Source: Sinonovacula constricta (taxonomy: Eukaryota > Mollusca > Bivalvia > Cardiida > Solecurtidae). From it: DNA of 64,000 bases. Positions 40,597 to 55,500 of the stretch are shown piece by piece; position 1 is the first letter of the stretch; each line of letters begins with the position of its first letter. A program made the translations under genes and the position numbers. The notes under the pieces were generated by a model. That model saw only the letters and a list, made by a program, of their open reading frames with translations, ran no database searches and had not been told where the DNA came from. The stretch is from assembly GCA_007844125.1 (NCBI GenBank), contig CM017572.1:21683407-21747406 (forward strand), written 5' to 3'.

Positions 40597-43500
40597 GTAT
40601 GAAAACCTGAAATCGAGCAAAACAAATTTGTTACACAGGCTTTTTCTCACCCTGCAAAATGAAGCTAAGAAATACCTACTGTTTGCATGGTGAGATATAA
40701 ACTGTGTAACAAAAGTGCTATAACAAAGATATAGTCTGTGTTCATGCTAAACTGAAAGTAGACACATTTTTGAAAGTGCAGTTATTTTCCCACTTAGTTT
40801 TTGATTGGTAATTGAAAATAATTTGTAATTCTACCATTTTATAGTATGACATGCATACTGTGTAATAAAATAGCTGAATTAAGACCATTTAAACATACAC
40901 TTATCTGAGTTTTCAGTTGAACTTTGGGAAACTGTGTCTCCAAGTTATAAACTGGCAACTGGAATATATATAATTAACCTAAAAAAAACATAGTTAAATC
41001 CTTCTAGTATTCCATGCACTACTTTCTTTTTATGGTCGTGCTCTTGCAAATCCATAATTATGTAAAACTCTCAAACAATGTTTTAGCAAAGATTAGCCTG
41101 TGCTTGACAGTGGATGTAGATGACATCTTGATTTTAACAAAGCTAATGCCGATGTGGATGACCACTGTAAACAAACAGAATCTAGCTTTCACTGCCTCAC
41201 TGTCTCTTGGAAAGTAAACAAGTTTTAAAAATGAGTGATTATGCATTTAGTGCTTATTATTAGCACTGTCCTTGGTAGAACCAGTTCTCAGGTATTGAGT
41301 ACCTGCAGCAATGTGCAGAAAATAGTCTTGCTAAAGGACTAACATCTTGTGGTGGACCTTTGATTTACCTTTTTCAATACAACCATTTGAAATATTAAGG
41401 GTGGGTAAGATTGCAGCTTGCACTTAAAAAATAATATCACTTCTGGAATAAGTAATACAATTAGTAAAAAAACAACACAAAATGAGCATTAAGCAGATGC
41501 ATGATAAAAATGAGAAAAAGTCCTATACTGGTATATGTAAATATCTACCCACAAGGGAGCAAATAGATTTCTTGTAATTGGGAAAAAGTGAATTCAGTCA
41601 TGTTAAGGTAGGTATAAAAATGTCCAGAAATTATTTTGTGCACTTTTACATTCGTAAATAAATAGAAAATTTTACCATGTTTTTGTGTTTGTCTTTCAGT
41701 GCCAAGAATTTGTCGTCAATTGTGGAGTAATGATGAAAAAAATTAATCTTGCTTCATAAATGACAGTTTGGGCTAAAATATGTACTTGTTGTATTTTTTA
41801 GGCACTCAAAGAAATGTTGTATCAGTGCAGGGAACAGGCCCCGTCAGATGAAGGTAATGTTAAATTATCTTGTTCATCTCACTGGTTCCTCAAGTGCCTA
41901 TTTTTAGATTTGATATTTTATAAAGTTGCTTGACATAGCTCTATAAGTATGTAGATATATGGGTTATAAACTAGACCTTGATGCTCATCTAGAAAAAAGA
42001 AATATCCATATAATACTGATAGTTTATTATGGACATAGAGCTTTGCATTTATTTGATAGGATTACTAATATAAGCATTTTGATTATTTTTTTTATATATG
42101 TTTGTTTATTATATTTATTTAAAGCTGACTGAAAACAACTACAAAATAATCAAGTTGTGTTTACAAAAAAATCAAAGTGTATGTAAGGTCTTTAATTGGC
42201 TTTGTCATTTTTAAGTATAACATAAACATCCACATTGTGTCCTGCGCTAATGATAATGGGGAAAAACTGAGGTTTGAGACCTGTTGCTCTATCCCATTTA
42301 TTCAAGTTTTGTTGACCAGACCTGGTAGCGTAATCGGTAGAGCTTTGGCTCCAGGTACGGGAGGCCCCGGGTTCAATCCCCGACCGTGACATACCAAAGT
42401 TGTAAAAAATGGTAGTAGTATGGCTCCCTTGCTAATGCTCAAGCAAATATAAGGGTAGTTCCACTACTGGTTGGCCTGGTGTCAGGATAATGTGACTGGG
42501 TGTGGTATCTCGGCATGCTATACACAATGAAGGTAGCACTATATCTGCTTCAAGTGGACACCGTCTCCAGCTAACTGAAATACTGTTGGTGGGACGTTGA
42601 ATATAAAACTTACTTATCAAATCATCAAATTTATAAGTTATAAGCATGTTTGCCATACATGTCCCAAAAACAGTCTTCCAGTAATTTATAGCTGGTGCTA
42701 TGTACTCATGCAGGTCATAAAATACTGATTGTGGCAATATATATTAACATCAAGCTAACTGTAGCTTATTATGGTATTTTGCAGTGACAGATCCAAGCAT
42801 TATCCAAAGGTTCTTTGCACGCTTCGATGAGAACTTTTTCCAATACTGTGACAAAGAACTGGCCAAAATCAACACCTTTTTCTATGGTAAGAACATGTAT
42901 TAAATATATTGACATGTCACCTTAAGATGTTTTTTTTTAGTTAAAGCTTTACCAACTTTTGTACATCAAGTTATGTTGAAATATATTGCACAAAAGACAG
43001 ATCAAAACAATAGTGATTGTCACCTTCTTGGGCCTGACTTTATTCAAATAAACTGTTTAAGAAACCTTTTAAATGGATGCCATTGGCATGGTGATAGAGT
43101 CGCAGATTAGTAACTCTCCAGACTGCTAAGCCCCACTTGAGTCCCAGTTCTGGGTGAAGGACTAAATGTGGGAAGGTCTGTCAGCTGACTCGCGCTGTGG
43201 TGTATTCTTGTACTATTTGTACACCACACACCATTTAAAACTGTTAATTGAAAGTTCTTTTCGAAGGTAAGCAGGGTCTTTAATATATAATTTTAAATCA
43301 AATGTTTTGTAATGGTTTACTGCTATTCTGCATACATCTTGATGAGAAAAAGATAATTCCTATAATTTTCCTTCAAAACAAGTTTGCATTTATATTTGTT
43401 GCCAAATGCACAATTTGTCAAACAAAGTGAAATATAGGCAGAAAAAATTGAGAAAATTTTGGTGTACTCCAGCAGTGAATCAACAAACACTCCATTTCTC

Positions 43501-46500
43501 TTTTATTTCTCAGAGAAAATATCGGAAGCTACGAGAAAATATGCCAGTCTTAAATCTGAGCTGCAGACTTTCTCAGAACACGAACAGAAACCATCGACGC
43601 TACATCTGCGTCGTCGTCAGTCGAGCACAATTCCATTCCGACAAAAGAAGGAGAACGAGCTGAATCCAACACGCAAACTACATGACCTGAAGTTGGCCTT
43701 CAGCGAATTCTACCTGAGCTTAATCCTTCTTCAGAATTACCAGACGCTAAACTTCACTGGCTTTAGAAAAATTCTGAAGAAACATGACAAGGTAATGGAC
43801 AGGTTTGATTCTTTTTTCGTATTTATATGGTTGTGCTCAAATTGTAATATAAACTTGATTCTACTGCAGAACTACTAGATGCTCAGTTTTTTTGTTGACA
43901 CCTTGGAAGACAACATTTGAAATCAATTTCTTCCTAAAAGGTATACATTAGTTTAGGTAAATAGATTTTTTTTAGACCATCTAAACATGCATACATCAGC
44001 ATTTTTTAGCTCCAAGCATTGATGCTAAATGAGACATTGTTGATTTGTCAAATGATTTGTGTATTATTATTTTACCTGGGAATGTCATGTGAGGTATTAT
44101 AACATAATAACTATGTTGTTTATCTAAATGTGGGCAGTATAATGTTTAATAAACCATATTTAAGTGTGTTATGTTGTTGTGTTGTAAATTCAGATGATGC
44201 AGACAAATCGAGGTGTTATCTGGCGAGAGACCCATGTTGACACCGCAGCCTTCTACACCAATAAAGAGGTGGATCACATCATCAGTGAGGTTGAGGTAAC
44301 GCATCTTTTATAACTTTAAATTCAATTTCATGGAGAAGAATCCACTGGTATGACGTATGACTCAGGATCCCAGGTCAACGCTACTTTCCTTGATTGAGAA
44401 ATTAACCTCACATAGCTCAACTCCACACAGTTGTATCAACAGGTACCTGCAAGGGTTATTTGGGTCAATATCACTTTCAAGCCTCACCTGTAGGCTGCCA
44501 TTGTACAGGATTGACGAATACACCCAATGACCAGGGGGTAAACTGTTAAGTTGGCTGAACAAGCAGTAGCTTGAAAGTTGACTATAATTTAGTATAATCT
44601 TACTTCAGTGGTCTCAGGGGGTATGCCTGGGTTAACTCACTTATGCAGAGTTTATTAAATAAATCAAAAACAATTTAAAAAAGGTACAGAATAAAAAAAG
44701 TCAATTGTATGTAGAATTCTGATTATGCTTTGTATCTGTACCTCTGTTGTTCGCACTGTGGAAAAATTAATCATTTAGGAACATGCACAGTACATGTATT
44801 TATTTTATCTGTTTTTAATACTTCATAATTATGCTGCACAAGGATGGATGTTACCAAGGAATCCATCTTAATTGGGAGGTCGAGACAATTATATATGATA
44901 ATCATGACAAGTGGGTGGGCAGCAAGGGATGAATGGTCACATTAGCGCAGGACTGGAACTGATGTTTGGAACCTGCTGATTGGCCTCTAAATAGGAGTCA
45001 AATAAAGAAGGATTTGCCAAACTGTGCTGACCGCTTGCCACAGACATCATGTGACAGCTGATTAACTGACAATTAAAGACTATATTGATTGGGAGGACCT
45101 TAACTGACTGCTTACAGCATTTTGACCACTCTTTAACATGTGACTGCTTGCACAAATATGACCGATTTCAAACTTGAAAGAACTTATCCACTATTGAAAG
45201 CATATTTCATTTCAGAAGGGTAGATAACTCAAATATTTAGGTTAGCAGAGTGACCCATTTTGGGGTTAGAGTTTCCATTACACTATCTTGCACTGAGAAA
45301 AATATGGACACCTTTATTTACTAATTTCTGTCTATTAAGTACATATTTGCTCATGATCGTTATTACCTAGTCTAAGCAGCAAGATGATAGTTGACTCTCT
45401 TGTTTCAGTAAAACTGTCAAAATATTATCAACTTTATATGAAAAGTTTTCTTAATTGAAAGTTTTCTTATTGTTTTTCAGCAAAGTGTGACCTCAGACCT
45501 TGAGGGAGGTAATCGATCTAAGGCCATGAAGAGACTGAGAGTTCCTCCCCTTGGTGATAAGGTAAAAAATCTGGTTGTAGCTGATTCTGTATATATTTGG
45601 GGAATTTAGTGTCATCCTTTTTATTTTGAAGGACTTAAAATATTTAATTTATATGTGATTTATGAGTATTGTAGCTTGTATTTAATTTGTGTTTGGTTTA
45701 TAAGTATATGATAATTAAATTCAAGTCTAGTTAAGTTTTACATAGCTGTATAGAAGGTAAACAATCCCAAAAAATTAAATTGCAAATTGAAATGTTATCT
45801 TTTTACCTTGTATAATAATTAAACAGTGTTTTCTTGCATTTGTTGTATCAAGTCATTAATCTTTGTCAAAAAGATGTATTTTTAATACAACTTTTGTAGA
45901 TAGAACAGTTTTGCCTATGATTTTAGTTGGAAGTCTCCCATGGTTCTGTCAATGTTAATATTAAATGTACTTAATTTTTATGTTTGTAAATGATTGTCGC
46001 CAATGCGTTTTACATTATTGATACCCTGAATGTTTGATGTGATGTCATAAATGTGGTATTTTTTATAAAAATTGAATAAAGAAAAAAAATATTGTACCAT
46101 TGATTTTTTTCTTCTCTACTCTTGCAGGAAAACCCAATGACAATGTTTAGAGTTGGGTTATTTTTTGGGGCCTTTTGTATCCTAGTCACCATCATTATAG
46201 TTGCAGGTATGTTTAAACGCCATCATTATAGTTGCAGGTATGTTTAAACTCTGTCATTATAGTTGCAGGTATGTTTAAACTCTGTCATTATAGTTGCAGG
46301 TATGTTTAAACAGTGTCATTATAGTTGAAGGTATGTTTAAACAGTGTCATTATAGTTGCAGGTGTGTTTAAACAGTGTCATTATAGTTGCAGGTATGTTA
46401 AAACTCCTTCTGCCTGTCAACAATTTTATTTTGTAAGTTTAAAAAAAAATCAATTAAGATAAAATTGGTATATTTTAAACTATAGCTGGTAATCTATAAA

Positions 46501-49500
46501 GTTAGACATGATAGAAGAGGTTCATGAAAATAAAATGTCTGTCACCTACTTACATTTTTTTGCCCCTTTTTTTCTTTTTTTTTTTTTTGATAAAAGGAAG
46601 TTGTAAGAGAAGTCTGTGACCCCAAATTAAACCTGCCTGTGATGCATTGTTTAAGTTTTTTTTGAAAATCAACAGGAAAAAATTGACCACCAATTTTTTA
46701 ATGCTGATTTTAGAAATATAATTACCTAGTCACTTTTTGGGGACTTTAATAGTATCATTTAGACAGGGAATCACCTATGGGGGATATTCTTAGGAAACAA
46801 TGTCACAAGTTGTTTTTTCTTTTGTGGTGTATCATTGTCTTAGGGGTAAGACATTTAAAGGTGGTACCTGACAGTTTGCCCAAATCATTTACAGGTAATA
46901 ATATTTTACCAAAGCTTTGGGTAATTTAGGCATAATTTCAGCATAAACTCATATTTTAGTCTAACAAAAGACGATTTCCAACACTACCCATTTTGTTAGA
47001 CAGTACAAATTGTGAAAAAAGGTGATGGTATGGATTTAGGATTCACTGTTTACAGAGAGCTAGACCATCAATGAAAAGCATTTGCAGGACCTTTTTTCAG
47101 GTAACAATGACTTATTTGATTATTTGAGAAGAAAATCTTTGGTGCAAACTGTTGGCATGGACCACAGACCTGAGTCTTGGTCAAATAGGCTGAGACTTGG
47201 TCAAATAGGCAACTTCTAAAATTGTTACGACTCACTCCCCTTATTGACATCTTTGTATTGTTGGTTTAAACCATTACAAGCCGAAATGCTGTTGGTGGGA
47301 TGATAAACCCAATAAAAATAAACATAAAGCATTATTAGATGTACAGTGTACTTGGTACACACTTATACATCAGTTGCTATGTTTACAATTAAATTAATAT
47401 TTATTTTCTGGTCTATGTCTGCTTAATACCATTGTGTCTAGATGACAGAAATGTATGAACTTAAGGTATATCCATTTTGTAAGTGTTCATTATTTTTTTT
47501 TGCTAAGCAGGCAAATTTAACCCTAAGAATGATGTATGACCTTGTTAAAATTTCCTTCAGCACTAGAGATTTCATAATTCGGAAGTGGCATATTAAAAAT
47601 ATCAACGGGCAAATCATTTGTGAAACTACCCTTATAAGCAGATCATAAGCCGTTAATATTTTCTTAACACTTTCATGTTGTTGGTGCCTGGGGTCACGCA
47701 ACCTTCTATGCTTTATTATATTAGCATGATATGTGAACCAATTCTCTTGATCAGCATTCTTCGTTGACCATGACGATGATTGGGTGCCCGCATTGAGGAT
47801 GTATCGCGGGATGTTCATTATAATCCTTGACATTCTTCTGCTGGGTATTAACACCTATGGCTGGAGATCATCTGGTGTGAACCATGTCTTGATCTTCGAG
47901 ATCGACCCTCGGCGACATCTTACCCATCAGCAGCTCATGGAGGTAAGTGGCATGGACACGATATAGTGGTGCGTTTACTGTGATATGCTATGAATACCTA
48001 GCATAATAAGATAAAACATTTTACAAACATTCTTTTACAACATCAGTTACCCATCTAGCAGCCTTCTCTTAAAGAAGAGAAAGTGTTGCTTTTACTCAGA
48101 AATGCCATTAATATCTGACAAAATTTCATAAATTTTCATTCTTTTTTTTCTTAAGTCATACAATACAGCCTTTGGCAACAGTAAGCTCTGCCTTCTCTTC
48201 GCCATAAACATCTTACACAATAAATGAACCATGAACCTGTGACCTTTCAGTTATGCATACATTTTGCCCCATTAAAGCTGAGAATTAATTATGCACGTAA
48301 TTAAGGTCGCGGTTTTACAAAAACTAATGCATAAATGTGAACTTTTTCTGAGGTCAGAATAGGAGATTTTCACATGCAAAATGGAGATTTGTTATTTTCA
48401 TATAAACAAAGAAGGAAATTAGCTGTTTTCATGAAGGGAGATTTATGAATGTGTAAAACAACCCTCATTTTCAAATAATTTTGAACCTTAAAAGTGGGAG
48501 TCTCCCTCCAAAAGTGTGAGAGTTAATGTGTATGCAAATTCGTGTCTCAGTCTTATCTATATGTAAGATGACAAGTTAACACAACTTTCTTTGTTGTTTA
48601 AGTGTATGTTAAAATATCAGGATCCTCTTCATGCTGTGAAAAAGATCAGCAGGTTTTGGAATGACCTGGCTAACTTATTATATAAATTCTCTATTTTCTC
48701 CCCAGTACAGTTTTTTATCACCTGTGGAGATGATTTGGTTACAAGTGTTTGGGTCTACCTATAAACATTGCACTTAAAATTCAGCATTTACACCCACTAT
48801 ATACATTCACTTATATACATGATATACACTATAAACAAACTATTTACTCTGCGCCAGTTATCAGTCCCACTTTACACTAACTATATTCTATTTACTCTGT
48901 GCCACAGACCCACTTTACACTCACTATACTATATTTACTCTGCGCCAGTTATCAGTCCCACTTTACACTCAGTCCCACTTTACACTAACTATATTCTATT
49001 TACTCTGTGCCACAGACCCACTTTACACTCTCTATACTATATTTACTCTGCGCCAGTTATCAGTCCCACTTTACACTAACTATATTCTATTTACTCTGTG
49101 CCACAGACCCACTTTACACTCACTATACTATACTTACTCTGCACCAGTTATCAGCCCCACTTTACACCATTTACTCTGAGCCAGTTATCAGCCCCACTTT
49201 ACACCATTTACTCTGTGCCAGTTGTCAGTCCTGGTTACTGGTAATATTCTATTTTCTCTGTGCCACAGTTATCAGTCCCACTTTACACTCACTATACTCA
49301 ATTTACTTTGTGCCACAGTTATCATCCCTGCTGGCCGTGATCTGGTGCCTCAGTGTCCTCATGTACCTGTTCAGCGATTTCCTGGCCATCCCCTGTTATG
49401 CAGCGCCCCTCGCGATGGCGTCCTTCATGCTGCTCTACCTCATCAACCCCATCAAGATTCTTCACCACAGCTCACGCATGTGGCTTCTCAAGATTCTCGT

Positions 49501-52500
49501 AAGTACCACAACAATAAAAAAAACGTTACTTTATGGAACATATCTGGCGCCGATTTTTGGTAATAGAAATTCCCAATCTTCCATGTAACATCAACCTATG
49601 TGAAGTTTTTCTCCACCAGAAATTGCTAGGTGTCCCAATACTATAAGGTTATTCATTAGGTGAGTGTATATTGGCTCATTAGTTAGCCTAGAGCTGTTGT
49701 ATTGGATAAATCCTGTAGGGTGACCATGAATACAGTTGTAATTGGCCAAATCAACAGTAGCAATATTAATGTCATTGGCCAAAACAACAGAGTCAATATT
49801 AATGTCATTAGCAAAAAAACATGGTCAGTATCAATGTCATTAGCCAAAGAACAGGGTCAATATAAATGTCATTGGCAAAAAACAGGGTCAATATTAGTTT
49901 TGATTTTGAGATACAGGGTCAATATCAATTTTGAGATACAGGGTCAGTGTTAATTTTAAGATACAGGGTCAATATTAGTTTTGATTTTGAGATACAGGGT
50001 CAATATTAGTTTTGATTTTGAGATACAATTGTTTTGATTTTGAGATACAGGGTCAATATTAGTTTTGATTTTGAGATACAATTGTTTTGATTTTGAGATA
50101 CAGGGTCAATATTAGTTTTGATTTTGAGATACAGGGTCAATATTAGTTTTGATGTTGAGATACAATTGTTTTGATTTTGAGATACAGGGTCAATATTAGT
50201 TTTGATTTTGAGATAAAATTGTTTTGATTTTGAGATACAGGGTCAATATTAGTTTTGATTTTGAGATACAGGGTCAATATTAGTTTTGATTTTGAGATAC
50301 AATTGTTTTGATTTTGAGATACAGGGTCAATATTAGTTTTGATTTTGAGATACAGGGTCAATATTAGTTTTGATTTTGAGATACAATTGTTTTGATTTTG
50401 AGATACAGGGTCAATATTAGTTTTGATTTTGAGATACAATTGTTTTGATTTTGAGATACAGGGTCAATATTAGTTTTGATTTTGAGATACAGGGTCAATG
50501 TTAGTTTTGATTTTGAGATACAATTGTTTTGATTTTGAGATACAGGGTCAATATTAGTTTTGATTTTGAGATACAGGGTCAATATTAGTTTTGTTTTTGA
50601 GATGAAAGGTCAATATCAATTTTGAGATACAGGGTCAATATTAGTTTTGCTTTTGAGATGAAAGGTCAATATCAATTTTGAGATACAGGGTCAATATTAG
50701 TTTTGCTTTTGAGATACAATTGTTTTGATTTTGAGATACAGGGTCAATATTAATTTTGTTTTTGAGATGAAGGGTCAATATAAGTTTTGTTTTGAGATAC
50801 AGGGTCAATATTAGTTTTGATTTTGAGATGAAAGGTCAATATCAATTTTGAGATACAGGGTCAATATTAGTTTTGCTTTTGAGATACAATTGTTTTGATT
50901 TTGAGATACAGGGTCAATATTAGTTTTGCTTTTGAGATACAATTGTTTTGATTTTGAGATACAGGGTCAATGTTAATTTTGAGATACAGGGTCAATGTTA
51001 ATTTTGAGATACAGGGTCAATGTTAATTTTGAGATACAGGGTCAATATTAGTTTTGTTTTTGAGATACAATTGTTTTGATTTTGAGATACAGGGTCAATG
51101 TTAGTTTTGCTTTTGAGATACAATTGTTTTGATTTTGAGATACAGGGTCAATATTAATTTTGTTTTTGAGATGAAGGGTCAATATTAGTTTTGTTTTGAG
51201 ATACAGGGTCAATATTAGTTTTGATTTTGAGATGAAAGGTCAATATCAATTTTGAGATACAGGGTCAATATTAGTTTTGATTTTGAGATACAATTGTTTT
51301 GATTTTGAGATACAGGGTCAATATTAGTTTTGCTTTTGAGATACAATTGTTTTGATTTTGAGATACAGGGTCAATGTTAATTTTGAGATACAGGGTCAAT
51401 GATAATTTTGAGATACAGGGTCAATGTTAATTTTGAGATACAGGGTCAATATTAGTTTTGTTTTTGAGGTACAATTGTTTTGATTTTGAGATACAGGGTC
51501 AATATTAGTTTTGATTTTGAGATACAGGGTCAATGTTAATTTTGAGATACAGGGTCAATATTAGTTTTGTTTTTGAGATGAAAGGTCAATATCAATTTTG
51601 AGATACAGGGTCAGTATTAGTTTTGATTTTGAGATACAGGGTCAATGTTAATTTTGAGATACAGGGTCAATGTTAATTTTGAGATACAGGGTCAATGTTA
51701 ATTTTGAGATACAGGGTCAATATTAGTTTTGCTTTTGAGATACAATTGTTTTGATTTTGAGATACAGGGTCAATATTAGTTTTGCTTTTGAGATACAATT
51801 GTTTTGATTTTGAGATACAGGGTCAATGTTAATTTTGAGATACAGGGTCAATGTTAATTTTAAGATACAGGGTCAATATTAGTTTTGTTTTTGAGGTACA
51901 ATTGTTTTGATTTTGAGATACAGGGTCAATATTAATTTTGTTTTTGAGATGAAGGGTCAATATTAGTTTTGATTTTGAGATGAAAGGTCAATATCAATTT
52001 TGAGATACAGGGTCAATATTAGTTTTGTTTTGAGATACAGGGTCAATATTAGTTTTGATTTTGAGATAAAAGGTCAATATCAATTTTGAGATACAGGGTC
52101 AATATTAGTTTTGATTTTGAGATACAGGCTCAATATTAATTTTCCCCAATAATACCAACTTTATTGATTAACTGCAAAACAACAACACTTTCAAATAATG
52201 TGTATTTTCTTTGAACTTTTTCTTTAACAGGATGAAACGGGAAATAAGGTGCCCACCTTAAATGCAATTGTGTTGGTTGTTATACCAGTACTTTACATTT
52301 TAGTTCCGCATCGTCACTGCGCCGTTTCACCATGTTGGATTTGCTGATTTCTGGCTGGCTGACCAACTGAACAGTCTTGCTATGGTTCTGCTGGACTTTG
52401 AATACATGATCTGTTTCTACTCCTTTGAGGTTGACTGGCTTGGTGGTGATAGTGAGTTTACTTGCCATCATCAATTATCAGTAGATATTATATTTTTAAA

Positions 52501-55500
52501 ATATATTAAAATTGTAACTGTATTTCCTTTTAGGCCAGCCTTATAAGCTTTCTTGATCCATTGTAAATTATTACTTTTTTATAAAAGTTATGAACTTGTA
52601 TGATTTTTTAGAAAAAAAAGAAAAGTATAAACAACAATAAAAAAATATCAATACAGATATACTACATGTACCTGAAGAATATGTTAACCAACATATAACA
52701 CAATGTTGGTGGTAGATTTGGTTAGCCCTGGTAAAATTTTAGTGGGGAAAATTATGTTGTTTTTAACTGGGAGATTATGATGAGAGGGATTTTGTCAATG
52801 AGTTATAGAGGGTATCTTAGATTGGTTTAAATGCACGACGGTCATCGTTAAAAAAAGCAGTGCACAATCACCATGATTAAAAGAGCTTTCTGAAATAAGG
52901 AATAAAATTCTCATAGAAGAATGGATATTTGGCTGAAAGTGTTCATGTAAGCACTCCTAAAACTGCCAATTAGCAAAAAATATAGTACTATGCACACAAG
53001 AGGAAGTAAAATTGTATAAATTCATAAATACAAAAATGCTAATCTTCAATCATAGGAACCTTTTTGTTTTTAAAAATGTAAAAATAAAAATAGATGATAA
53101 ATATGTACTTGTTTTTGCGTTATTTGTTCTAACGTTTATATTTTACAGGACCTGAGGTATGCACAATGAAGAAATATGGTATACGCACTATTGTCAGTAT
53201 TTTACCAGCATGGTGGCGATTCGCTCAATGTCTGAGGCGTTTCCGCGACACCAAACTTGTGTTCCCTCATGTGGTGAATGCTGGGAAATACTCAACATCC
53301 TTCCTGGTGGCTTTGTTTTCTACACTGTACCATTTACAAAAAGGTAGGTGATGACTTGAATAAAGGCACAAAGCTCCAGATATGGAGAGAATAAAGGCAC
53401 AAAGCTCCAGATATGGAGAGAATAAAGGCACAAAGCTCCAGATACGGAGAGAATAAAGGCACAAAGCTCCAGATATGGAGAGAATATAGGCACAAAGCTC
53501 CAGACATGGAGAGAATAAAGGCACAAAGCTCCAGATGGTGTTGAATATTTCAGTTGAATATTTCAGTTCTGACACCATGTTTTTTTTCTTAGACCAAGTT
53601 ATGTACTTTTTTACAATAACTTTATAATGACACTATGTGGGTGTTCAACTAATAGCCAGAATGGTATTGTTATTGTTAAACACTTTTATTGATGCTGCAA
53701 TATGTCTAAACCAACAAACTAACAGTAGGTAACTGAATGGATAAAGATTGGCAGATGAGATAGGTGGATAGTGGGTGGAGCTTGGAGAGGCTGATAAACC
53801 ATTACTGTAGACTAGCTACTAGTACAAGCATATGATTAATTTTTTTGTTACATTGCACAGACACATTTATGGTTATATTGGCGATGTCAAGCAAATTATT
53901 AGTGGAGAAAGACCCCTTACATCTGGGTAGAACCACCAGGCGCACGGCAGGTAAGCTGGAAAACCTCACATGAAAGTTCTCGCCTTGGCCAGGACTCAAA
54001 CTTGAGGGGTTGAGAAGTTTGAAGTCAGCGACTCCTGCTCAGCCACTGAAACCCCAATAAGTATAGGACATATGGGAAATAAATGTTAAGTTTGTGTTAA
54101 AACATCCCATAATTCTTAACCAAACCCAACATTTAGGGGCTTGTTAAAACTGTTAACTATTAAGCCGTCTCTAATGAGTATGAATTAAATAGAGCTCAAA
54201 AAAGAAATCAAAGTAAGAGAAATACCCTCTGACTGTGTCTCAGGTGAAGGTATATTAGACGTTTTAATGAATTGTGTATTTCAATACTAGTAGGAAGAAA
54301 GTTTAAAAATGTAACAAATTTCCAGTTTTCATGATATATCCAAATTTGATTTCATTCATGTAAGTTTTTAAACAGTTTTACATGCAGTGTTTAGAAATTT
54401 GATTATTATTTGTAAGGATTTGCATTAATGTTTTTGTTTTAAATGCACATCAAATTTTGTTAATATTAAGAACGTTTCACTTTTTATGCTTTACTGAAAA
54501 ATATACAAAAACAGTTTTGTTGTCACTTAGAGTTTTTGCTCAAAGATGCATGTGGATCAATATATGTCCAGAATTTTTAATGAGACGGAAAAATTATGTC
54601 CTGCAATATGTTCCAGATATAATTTTCCCACCCAGACACATTTCCCCACCACAATACATCCTGACATCATTTATTTCCAACCCAGGCATATTGGGGGTGG
54701 GACGAATTATATCCAGGACATACTAGTGTGGTAACATTGTTAAAATTATGAACCATTTTTGTCCATCTTTACATTAAATTCTTGTTGTTAAGTACCACAT
54801 GATTTATATCTGGTTTATCTCTGTTTAAAGTGTTTGTAAATATACTCTCATCCTCAGAGCTGCATGGGGAAGAACATCGCCAGACGCACGCCTTCTTCTA
54901 CTTGTGGATTGTCAGCGCTGTCTTCAGTTCGTGCTATACACTCACCTGGGATATCAAAATGGACTGGGGTCTGCTCGATAAGAACGCAGGAGAAAATAGA
55001 TTCCTCCGAGAGGAAATCGTATATGCATACAAGGTGAGTAATCATGGTTTTGTAAAACTATTCGAGTGCAAGACCTCGAAGCTTGATTCAGTGGATCTGC
55101 TCGTTTCTTTTGATGTATTCTCCATCTGTCTGAGATACAAAAACCTGTTACATTAAAGTGTTAGTTATAGTTGAGCGCTCATGTTTGTAACCCCTCTGAC
55201 TCCATGGCCTCTCACTGCATGAATCTTGAGTCCTGGTCAGGGTAAGAACTTTGAGGTCTTTCAGGTAATGAGCTGCGCCAATATTCTATGCAGGTATTTG
55301 TCAGGAGTCATCATCCATCAATAATAGATGGATGTCACAATTATGACAATCATTGTGGTTCAGTGATAAACAAAAAAAAAAATGTACACACTAGGGGAAC
55401 ATCCATTGTTAGGACAGACAATTTTTACATACTGTTTATGAGGTTGTAGGGTTCAATTTATACACTTGTTTTTAATAATGTTCATGTATGTGTTATAATA

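Noticed and set aside
43406..43878. ORFs starting upstream of XPR1 exon 4 and running into the intron
   Set aside because: The true coding part is bounded by TTTCTCAG and gtaatg; the rest is intron.
50143..50582. Minus-strand ORFs of repeated [10 protein letters not shown]
   Set aside because: They are translations of the intronic 31/22-bp minisatellite within XPR1.
49735..52143. CRISPR-like array of about 31-bp repeats
   Set aside because: There are no unique spacers of constant length, and the sequence is in an intron of an animal gene.
53267..53578. Minus-strand ORF of repeated [14 protein letters not shown]
   Set aside because: Translation of the 31-bp array after XPR1 exon 11.
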